Origin: a bacterium
GTDB taxonomy: Bacteria; Hydrothermota; UBA3073; JACQXS01
DNA: 56,100 nt
Assembly (NCBI GenBank): GCA_030592575.1
Contig: JAUVIV010000003.1
Location: 1 to 56,100, forward strand
Direction: 5' to 3'
In this document: positions 49,644 through 56,100 of the stretch, piece after piece
Layout of the letters: every line of letters begins with the position of its first letter
Numbering within the stretch: the stretch's first letter is position 1
Translations under genes and position numbers: made by a program
Notes under the pieces: generated by a model
Databases searched by the model: none
What the model was told of the DNA's origin: nothing
What the model saw: the letters and a program-made list of their open reading frames with translations, nothing else

Positions 49644-50381
49644 ATGGGATTTGTTGAATTTAGATTTAAAGATGGAATAGATATTGTATTAGTGTCGGTA
49701 ATAATTTATTATTTCCTTTCATTTATAAAAGGTACGAAAGCAATCCAGATAATGATAGGACTTGTAAGCGTACTCATTTTAGGAATTTTTTCAGAATTTT
49801 TTAAACTCGGTATGTTGTCTTTTATCTCTAAAGGATTTGGTGCTGCAGGAATAATATTATTTGTTGTTCTATTTCAACCTGAGCTTCGAAATGCATTTGC
49901 GAGACTTGGAAAAACAAGGGTTGGGAAGTTTTTTACTAAAGAACGAACCATAGTGATAGATGAGCTTGTACGAGTAGCAGGTGCGTTATCTGAAAAGAGG
50001 CAAGGAGGAATAATAGTTATTGAACAAGATATATCTTGCAAAAATTATATAGAAACCGGACATATGATTGAAGGGAAATTGTTTACTGAAATCATATTGA
50101 GTATATTTAATCCGAAGTCACCACTTCATGATGGTGCAATTATCGTAAAAGGAGACACTATATTAGCAGCGAGTTGCATTCTCCCGCTTTCAGACAGAAT
50201 CCTTGCTGCTGGAACTGGAACACGTCATAGAGCGGCTCTTGGATTAGCGGAAGAGACTGATGCTGTGAGTATAGTAATTTCAGAAGAAACAGGCAGTATA
50301 AGCCTTGCAGTTGACCGTATGCTTATAAGAAATATCTCAAAAGAGAGACTTGACAAAGAGTTAAGGGAAAGAATAGGATAA
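49644..50381 (+). CDS. cdaA: Diadenylate cyclase CdaA (c-di-AMP synthase)
   Basis: The 245-aa product makes c-di-AMP from two ATP. Three N-terminal membrane helices (about 12-85) precede the DAC domain with 'SPLHDGAIIVKGDTILAASC' (DGA at 163-165), 'GTRHRAALGLAEETDAVSIV' (RHR at 194-196) and 'VISEETGSISLAVDR'. This is the CdaA type rather than DisA. The usual regulatory partner gene cdaR (YbbR) is not adjacent; instead a GT117/TPR gene follows. It starts 5 bp after ftsH, so the two are probably co-translated. Confidence 0.95.
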   Translation: MGFVEFRFKDGIDIVLVSVIIYYFLSFIKGTKAIQIMIGLVSVLILGIFSEFFKLGMLSFISKGFGAAGIILFVVLFQPELRNAFARLGKTRVGKFFTKERTIVIDELVRVAGALSEKRQGGIIVIEQDISCKNYIETGHMIEGKLFTEIILSIFNPKSPLHDGAIIVKGDTILAASCILPLSDRILAAGTGTRHRAALGLAEETDAVSIVISEETGSISLAVDRMLIRNISKERLDKELRERIG

Positions 50382-50407
50382 ACTAATAAAATCAAAGGAG
50401 TTTTATA

Positions 50408-53188
50408 ATGAATAGAAAAGAACATTTATACGGTTTTTTAATTATTTTTGTTGCAGTTTTTGGTGTTTATTTATATACAGTAGCTCCAAGTTTATCTTTT
50501 TGGGATTGTGGGGAATATATTGCTTGTGCCGTTTCGCTTGGAGTTCCTCATCCTCCGGGTTGTCCTTTACATGTTTTACTTAGAAAGATATTTACTTTAA
50601 TTCCATTTGGGCAAGAAGTTGGTTTTCGTGCCAATATGCTTTCGGTATTTGGAGGAGCATTTATAGCTGCATTTATATGGCTTATTATAGTAAAAATAAT
50701 AGAGCGAATAAAAAGTATTGAAACTCGTCGTGACAAATTTATTCTTTGTTTTGGAGCTACTGCGGGTGCTCTGATATCGGCTTTTTCATATACCTGTTGG
50801 TGGAATTCAGTGGAGAGTGAGGGATATGGTATATCGGCAAGTATTTTGATTTTGTCTCTTTGGCTTGTACTAAAATGGGATGAAAATCTAAAAACCGGGG
50901 AACATAAAAAATACTTACTCCTTATTGCTTATCTGATTACTCTCACTTCCGGTATTCATTTAACTCCTTTACTTGCTATACCCGGAATATTGTTATTTAT
51001 GTTCTTGAGGAATAGGCAGGAAATAAGAGACCCGATAATTTTACAATTTATAGTTCTTGTCTTGCCATTTTTTGCTCTTTGTGCCTCGGTTCCACTTTTA
51101 GGGGTTGGGATACTTGGAGTTTTTGCAATTGTTTTTCTTTTATGGCACTCTCATAGGACTTCCAAAGATATGCAATTTCTTGCGATAACTGCGTTAATGC
51201 TTGCTTTGGGATTTACAACAAATGCCTATTTAATAATAAGAGCTCGCCAAGATCCAAGAATAAACGAAGTTGCTCCAACTAATGTGAAAAAACTTTGGGA
51301 TGGATTTACGAGAAAACAATACGGTCCTAATAAATTAGGAGTTATTTTTGAAAGACAAACTCAAACAACAGAAAATAATTATAACTTTATTCAAGCTGTA
51401 GGTTTTCAAGTTAAGTTTTTTGCCGATTATCTTACCTGGCAGTGGGTACCTTATCCGAGAGAAGAAAGATGGGAAGGGAGAAATTTTTCGCAATTTATTA
51501 GACTTGGAAGTGTAGCGGTTAATGTTCTTTTTGTTGGACTTAGTTTCTTTGGAATGTTTTGGCATTGGAAACGAGAAAAAAATACTTTTTGTCTTATATG
51601 GATAACCCTTTTTATGGCAAGCATTGCACTTCTATTTTATATGAACTTTAAATTTTCGCCGAGTGACCCCAACCTACTTCATCGTCCGGCAGAAGTGAGA
51701 GAAAGACACTACTTTTTTGGAAGTGCTTTTACTTTATTCGGGTTATATGCCGGATTTGGAATGTGGGCAATTCTTTCGATGCTCAAAAGATGGTACCTTA
51801 CTACAAGCGGAGTTGTTTTAGGGATACTTGCCTTCGTTCCTCTTTTTGGTAATTTTTATTCACATGCAAATCGACGAGGACATTGGATAGCAGACGACTA
51901 TGGCTACAATATGCTGAGTTCTTGTGATGATGAGGCAACTCTTTTTACAAATGGGGATAATGATACATTCCCACTTTGGTTTTGCCAAGAAGCAAAGAAT
52001 GTAAAACCATCGCTAAATGTTGCAAACTTATCATTATTAAACACAGACTGGCATATAAAACAGATAAAAAAACGTGGAGTTCCAATATCATTTACAGATT
52101 ATGAAATTGAGAATCTTATTCCGTGGCCTATAATGAAAGATGGGAAGTTTGACCGTAGTACAATGCTTCTTATAAAAGATTTTGCTTTAAGAGACATAAT
52201 TGCTACAAATGGAGGATATAAATTTAAGAAAAAGATATTTATGCCTGTAAAAAGAGAAGCGTTACCTAAAGAATATAGAAATAAATTCCCTGACAATATG
52301 GAAATTATTCCACCAAATTATTACACAAGAAGAATTCCAAAAGAATATTGGGTAAGACTTCCTGAGGAATATTTTTTACCTGCTAAAGAGTTTGCAGACC
52401 TTGTAGTAAAGAATTACAAATCTAAAAAACCAATATATTTTGCAGTAACTGTATCTGAAGGCAATATGGAGGGATTCAGACCTTATGTTCAAATGGAAGG
52501 ACTTGCTTATAGGTTAGTAGGAAGTGGAGCACGAAGTTTTGATATTGAGAAGTCCGATTCACTTTTGAACACGGTTTATAGGTATCGTGCTATTTTTGAT
52601 CCACGAGTATATAAGGATAAGAACACGAAAAGACTTTTAACTAATTATGCAGCTGGTTATTTCGCACTTGGAATGGCTTATAAAGAAACAGGGAAAATAG
52701 ATAAAGCCATAGAAGCTCTTGAATTCGGTAAGTTATTTAGAACGGAAGGATCTTTACCATTTAATTATCAACTTGCGAATTTTTATAGAATTATCGGAGA
52801 CTACGAAAAAGCAGAACAGAATTTACGTAAATTTTCTGAAGAGTCCGATAGAAGTGCCGGATGGTACACTCTCGGAGAATATTATCGAGAAAAAGGAGAA
52901 ATAGATAAATCGGAAAGTTCTTTCAAACGGGCGCTTGAGGGTGATGATCAGTCATTAGGATATACAGGATTACTCAAGATTTACTACACGAAAAATGATA
53001 CTACGAATCTAAATAAAACATTGAAGATTTGTATCAAGGACCCAAAAATCACAGGTAAAGTTTTATCTATCTTCAGAGCTGAACGACGAGATACACTTAC
53101 AGCTCTTCTGCTTAAAGGTTGGCTTTTCGAGCATCCTCAAGATAGTATGGCACAATCATTACTTAAAGGACTTGAGCAAAAAATATAA
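50408..53188 (+). CDS. GT117-type (DUF2723) membrane glycosyltransferase with C-terminal TPRs
   Basis: The 926-aa product has a polytopic N-terminal half with about 11 helices and the DUF2723 signature 'APSLSFWDCGEYIACAVSLG' followed by 'VPHPPGCPLHVLLRKIFTLI', where the Asp/Glu of 'WDCGEY' corresponds to the catalytic acids of protein O-mannosyltransferase-like enzymes. The middle soluble region precedes TPR repeats (about 745-870: 'YFALGMAYKETGKIDKAIEA', 'YQLANFYRIIGDYEKAEQNL', 'YTLGEYYREKGEIDKSESSF'). Such proteins are implicated in O-glycosylation of secreted proteins in Bacteroidota-type bacteria. AAGGAG precedes the ATG. It could modify the sorted surface proteins of this organism (inference). 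Confidence 0.85.
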   Translation: MNRKEHLYGFLIIFVAVFGVYLYTVAPSLSFWDCGEYIACAVSLGVPHPPGCPLHVLLRKIFTLIPFGQEVGFRANMLSVFGGAFIAAFIWLIIVKIIERIKSIETRRDKFILCFGATAGALISAFSYTCWWNSVESEGYGISASILILSLWLVLKWDENLKTGEHKKYLLLIAYLITLTSGIHLTPLLAIPGILLFMFLRNRQEIRDPIILQFIVLVLPFFALCASVPLLGVGILGVFAIVFLLWHSHRTSKDMQFLAITALMLALGFTTNAYLIIRARQDPRINEVAPTNVKKLWDGFTRKQYGPNKLGVIFERQTQTTENNYNFIQAVGFQVKFFADYLTWQWVPYPREERWEGRNFSQFIRLGSVAVNVLFVGLSFFGMFWHWKREKNTFCLIWITLFMASIALLFYMNFKFSPSDPNLLHRPAEVRERHYFFGSAFTLFGLYAGFGMWAILSMLKRWYLTTSGVVLGILAFVPLFGNFYSHANRRGHWIADDYGYNMLSSCDDEATLFTNGDNDTFPLWFCQEAKNVKPSLNVANLSLLNTDWHIKQIKKRGVPISFTDYEIENLIPWPIMKDGKFDRSTMLLIKDFALRDIIATNGGYKFKKKIFMPVKREALPKEYRNKFPDNMEIIPPNYYTRRIPKEYWVRLPEEYFLPAKEFADLVVKNYKSKKPIYFAVTVSEGNMEGFRPYVQMEGLAYRLVGSGARSFDIEKSDSLLNTVYRYRAIFDPRVYKDKNTKRLLTNYAAGYFALGMAYKETGKIDKAIEALEFGKLFRTEGSLPFNYQLANFYRIIGDYEKAEQNLRKFSEESDRSAGWYTLGEYYREKGEIDKSESSFKRALEGDDQSLGYTGLLKIYYTKNDTTNLNKTLKICIKDPKITGKVLSIFRAERRDTLTALLLKGWLFEHPQDSMAQSLLKGLEQKI

Positions 53189-53211
53189 ATGCTTATAGGA
53201 ATTGCTTAACT

Positions 53212-54354
53212 ATGCCTGAAAGAGAAGAATTTGAAGAGCTGGAAGCAAAATTACTTACTTCGTATGCTGCGAAGTCTATTAATACACGTGGTAGGAAATA
53301 TGAAGAACCTCGTGCTTTATACAGAACCCCGTATCAAAGAGATAGAGACCGAATAATTCATTCCACAGCTTTTAGAAGACTTGAATATAAAACACAGGTT
53401 TTCATAAATCACGAAGCTGATTATTATCGTACACGACTCACTCATACCATTGAAGTTAATCAAATTGCTCGAACAATTGCTCGGAGTTTAAAACTAAATG
53501 AGGATTTGGTTGATGCAATTTCACTTGCTCATGACATTGGACATACTCCTTTTGGCCATGCGGGAGAGGAAGCATTGGCTGAATTTATGCATGGATATGG
53601 TGGATTTGAGCATAATCGGCAGGGCTTACGAGTGGTGGATGAACTTGAACTTCGGTATCCGGAATTTCGGGGGCTTAATCTAACTTTTGAAACAAGAGAA
53701 GGAATAGCAAAACATGCTACCGATTATGATATTCCTGACCTTAATGGACTTTCAGAATTCCCAGATGGCTCACCAACACTTGAGGCTCAGGTAATAAATA
53801 TAGCAGATGAGATTGCTTATAATTCTCACGACCTTGATGATGGTCTAAAGGCAAGATATATTGAACTTTCGGAGTTAAAAAAAGTTACTGTTTGGAATGA
53901 TATTTATTCTGAAGTTATAAAAACAATTCCTGAATTACCTTTGCAGATATATAAGACAATGCGTGTTCTTATAAATCGTCAGGTTTTGGATGTTATTGCC
54001 CATACGAGTCGCAAAATATCTGAACTCGGAATCCAGTCAATTGAAGATGTAAGAAAGCAACCGCTTATTGTAGGATTTAGTCGGGAAGAACTAACTCTCC
54101 AAAAGGAACTTAAAGATTTTCTTCATAATTATCTTTATAATCATCATAAAGTTGTGAAGATGCATAATAAAGCGAGAAGGTATATAGAAGCTCTTTTCAA
54201 TACATATATCAAAGACCCGAGGCAACTCCCGCCTGATTTTAGTCGATATACTGATGATAAACATCGGGCAGTAGCTGATTATATAGCAGGAATGACTGAT
54301 AGATTTGCTCAGGAAGAATACGAACGTCTCTTTTTGCCTTACACCAAGATGTAG
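53212..54354 (+). CDS. dgt: dGTPase-like HD-domain deoxynucleotide triphosphohydrolase
   Basis: The 380-aa enzyme converts dGTP (or other dNTPs) to the nucleoside and tripolyphosphate. HD metal ligands are seen: 'TRLTHTIEVNQIARTIAR' (His78), 'ISLAHDIGHTPFGHAGEEAL' (His107-Asp108) and 'VINIADEIAYNSHDLDDGLK' (later Asp). 'RDRIIHSTAFRRLEYKTQVF' is diagnostic of the family. The length fits the shorter dGTPase-like subgroup. It lies 23 bp after the GT117 gene and closes the tilS-ftsH-cdaA unit. Any link with c-di-AMP metabolism is only positional. Confidence 0.92.
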   Translation: MPEREEFEELEAKLLTSYAAKSINTRGRKYEEPRALYRTPYQRDRDRIIHSTAFRRLEYKTQVFINHEADYYRTRLTHTIEVNQIARTIARSLKLNEDLVDAISLAHDIGHTPFGHAGEEALAEFMHGYGGFEHNRQGLRVVDELELRYPEFRGLNLTFETREGIAKHATDYDIPDLNGLSEFPDGSPTLEAQVINIADEIAYNSHDLDDGLKARYIELSELKKVTVWNDIYSEVIKTIPELPLQIYKTMRVLINRQVLDVIAHTSRKISELGIQSIEDVRKQPLIVGFSREELTLQKELKDFLHNYLYNHHKVVKMHNKARRYIEALFNTYIKDPRQLPPDFSRYTDDKHRAVADYIAGMTDRFAQEEYERLFLPYTKM

Positions 54355-54373
54355 AAAAAATTCTATTTTGCTA

Positions 54374-54620
54374 TTTGGAGTGCAAAAACTCTGTTTTTGT
54401 ATGCAACGACAGAGTTGTTGTACTCCATATTCTATCTTAATTTAATTGTTTTTACTGGGTTACATTCTTTTACTTTTACAAAATAAATGCTGGTTCGCAA
54501 GCCTTTTCCTACTTCCAATCTGTCATTCTGAATATTCCTATCATTCTGAATGCTTCTGTCTTTCTGTTTGGTGCTGTTATTCTGTCTCTCTCTGTCATTC
54601 TGAGCATAGCAAAGAATGTA
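54374..54620. repeat. Intergenic repeats: TTTGGAGTGC element and CATTCTGA modules
   Basis: 54374-54428 is a TTTGGAGTGCA...TGTACTCCATA element with inner inverted sequence. About 54520-54620 holds TCTGTCATTCTGAATATTCC, TATCATTCTGAATGC and CTGTCATTCTGAGCATAGCA modules. The 300-bp gap has no gene. Confidence 0.65.
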
Positions 54621-54658
54621 AGCACCTGTGTAAAAAATCAGTGTCTTGCAAGTTTGTT

Positions 54659-55933
54659 TTACTTCAAGATAGTCACCTTTACTACTTCTTTGTATGTACC
54701 TGCTGTAAGACGCAAAAAATAGTACCCGGAAGACAATTCTTCAGGAATTCTCCACCTAATTTGATTACCAATAGTTTTAAACTTGTATATTTCTCTTCCA
54801 CTTAAATCATAAAGCTTAAGCTGTGGTTCAAAGTTGTTTTTTGTTTTGCAGGTTATTAAAGCTTCATAAGTTACCGGGTTAGGATATATCTTTAAAGAAA
54901 TAGGTATTGTAAGTTCATTTTTTTGCTCTTCTATTCCAACACTTTTATAAATATGCCATAAAAGCAAATCGTGTTGAGTTCCAGTTACAGTATATCCACT
55001 ATCCGGAGCTTGTAAAACCCAATATCCGATCCCGGAAAGTTTTTTTGTCCATGATTCATTTCCTGATGAATCTGTTTTTGTCAAGAATAATTTAACATAT
55101 CCGCTATCAATCAAACTTCCTGTTATAATATATCCACCGTCATAAGTCTCTTGTACACATTCACCCCCAGCATTCCAAATACCGGAACCCTCAGGCAAGA
55201 AAAATTTAGTCCATAAAGTATCACCATATGAGTTTGTTTTTATTAGCCATACGTTATCATAACCAGAGGCTTTAGCATGCCCTATTATTATATATCCGCT
55301 ATCAGAAGTTTGCTTGACACAAGAAGGATAATCAGACTTCTCACTTCCATAAAGCTTTGTCCAGAGAGTATCCCCAAGTGAATCAATTTTTATCAACCAA
55401 ATATTATGAGGAGCACTTGACCAGTTCATTGCTGCTATGATATATCCTCCATCATAAGTTTTTTCTATCCAGTATCCATAATCACATCCTTGTTTTCCTC
55501 CATAAGTTCTTGTCCATAAAGTATCCCCAAGCGAATCTGTTCTTACCAACCATACATCATATCCAGGACCCGGGTCATAAGAATTAGTAGAACCTACTAT
55601 AATATAACCTTCATCCTCAGTTTGCAGAACACTTTGCCCCCCTTCTCCTTCCTGTGGACCATAATAAGTCTTTGTCCACATAGTATCCCCGAGTGAGTCT
55701 GTTTTCATAAGTAATAACTTATTGTATGGAGTAGAAAGTTCGCCGGTCATAATATATCCTCCATCCTTTGTTTGTCGAACACAGTATGCAATCTTATCGA
55801 CAGTATCTTTATACACTCTTTTCCAAAGAGTATTGCCAAGAGAGTCTGTCTTTAAAAGACATATTTGATGCCTCAGATAAGAATCATATGTGTTACCTAC
55901 TACGATATACCCTTTGTCAGGAAGCTGCTCCAT
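54659..55933 (-). CDS. Secreted repeat (propeller-like) protein with type IX-like sorting domain, 5' end broken or unresolved
   Basis: At least seven repeats of about 50-55 residues follow the pattern 'TKDGGYIMTGEL...LLLMKTDSLGDTMWTKTY', a beta-propeller-type repeat common in secreted proteins of this kind. The tail has 'KIYPNPVTYEALITCKT', 'LKLYDLSGREIYKF', 'SGYYFLRL' and 'YKEVVKVTILK'. From the ATG at 55933 there is no signal peptide. The frame stays open and repeat-like upstream ('DITIKTYAWHNFGATGRHME') until an in-frame TAA at 56000-56002, with no start codon between. A frameshift, nonsense mutation or sequence error probably separates this part from its N-terminus. Confidence 0.7.
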   Translation of the reverse strand: MEQLPDKGYIVVGNTYDSYLRHQICLLKTDSLGNTLWKRVYKDTVDKIAYCVRQTKDGGYIMTGELSTPYNKLLLMKTDSLGDTMWTKTYYGPQEGEGGQSVLQTEDEGYIIVGSTNSYDPGPGYDVWLVRTDSLGDTLWTRTYGGKQGCDYGYWIEKTYDGGYIIAAMNWSSAPHNIWLIKIDSLGDTLWTKLYGSEKSDYPSCVKQTSDSGYIIIGHAKASGYDNVWLIKTNSYGDTLWTKFFLPEGSGIWNAGGECVQETYDGGYIITGSLIDSGYVKLFLTKTDSSGNESWTKKLSGIGYWVLQAPDSGYTVTGTQHDLLLWHIYKSVGIEEQKNELTIPISLKIYPNPVTYEALITCKTKNNFEPQLKLYDLSGREIYKFKTIGNQIRWRIPEELSSGYYFLRLTAGTYKEVVKVTILK

Positions 55934-56100
55934 ATGACGACCTGTAGCCCCAAAATTATGCCAGGCATAAGTCTTAATTGTAATGTCTTTAAGTGATGGT
56001 TACAATATCTGAGTAAAAGAGCAAAGGCAAGATTATGGAATTTGTGAATAAGGAAAATAGCTTTTTCTTTTTGACTCTTGCCAGAACCTTCAATAAAATA

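Noticed and set aside
53498..53683. Overlapping out-of-frame ORF within dgt
   Set aside because: It is a shadow of the strongly conserved HD-domain gene in another frame, with no start signal.
1..56100. Prophage, integron or genomic-island boundaries
   Set aside because: No integrase, terminase, transposase or att-like duplication next to the single tRNA was seen. Base composition looks even by eye.

Overview
The window is AT-rich bacterial chromosome from a Gram-negative (diderm) organism. Evidence for an outer membrane includes a TonB-dependent receptor, outer-membrane beta-barrels, several lipoproteins with clear lipoboxes, an MsbA-like exporter and an LpxB-like glycosyltransferase. Six secreted proteins end in the same FlgD-like/type IX-style C-terminal sorting module (a PNP motif, a 'K(I/V)YxxxGxxVxxL' strand, a 'GIYFxRL' strand and a final basic-hydrophobic tail such as 'KLILLK'). 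Together with an archaeal-type PheRS alpha chain, this is what I would expect from an uncultured candidate phylum of the WOR-3/TA06/Cloacimonetes kind. The exact placement is inference. The gene content is mostly chromosomal housekeeping plus secreted proteins. I see no prophage, no CRISPR array, no intact transposase and no rRNA.

Layout. 1-5 kb: the end of a secreted beta-helix protein, a RelE-type toxin with a damaged-looking antitoxin ORF, a lipoprotein and an unrecognised protein. 5-12 kb: plsY, then a minus-strand SppA protease with an N-terminal beta-barrel-like extension, and a TonB receptor translationally coupled to a GlcD-type FAD oxidase. 12-14 kb: two secreted proteins behind a long leader. 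14-20.6 kb: archaeal-type pheS, two tandem DUF3857/transglutaminase-fold lipoproteins (the second lacks catalytic residues), a DUF502 membrane protein and a small membrane protein. 20.6-25 kb (minus): aldehyde dehydrogenase, a zinc ribbon and a gingipain-fold secreted protein. 25-31.5 kb: a tight glycan/lipid operon (double GT2, LpxB-like, GT4) facing an MsbA-like ABC exporter. 31.7-41.4 kb: tRNA-Arg(UCG), a tiny basic protein, an FKBP lipoprotein, an M14 carboxypeptidase, a metallopeptidase/TolB-propeller/barrel protein, an FG-GAP secreted protein and a small outer-membrane barrel. 41.6-45.5 kb: an RsmC-like double methyltransferase and a BatA-like/DUF58 pair. 45.7-54.4 kb: a cupin, then the co-directional run tilS-ftsH-cdaA-GT117/TPR-dgt. 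The window ends in a secreted repeat protein whose 5' end looks broken.

The most distinctive property is the genome's texture. Several families of short dispersed repeats occupy most intergenic gaps, and many copies lie in frame inside genes. These are a 131-bp 'HFVQND'-type element, 'GTAGGGGC...GCCCCTAC' palindromes, 'TTTGGAGTGCA...TGCACTCCAAA' elements, and tandem 'AAAGGTTCA', 'ACTCACA' or 'AAATGCA' arrays. The in-frame copies add peptide segments to the TonB receptor, aldehyde dehydrogenase, TilS, LpxB-like, GT2 linker, BatA-like, gingipain-fold and lipoprotein products. A second property is promoter layout. Clear sigma70-type boxes (TTGACA, 16-17 bp, TATAAT) are easy to see, and at four genes (plsY, DUF502, GT2, tilS) the -10 box lies only 6-10 nt before the ATG with no Shine-Dalgarno, which predicts leaderless mRNAs. 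Other genes have strong AAGGAGG sites, so both initiation modes appear to coexist.

All protein names come from motif recognition by eye. No database search was possible.
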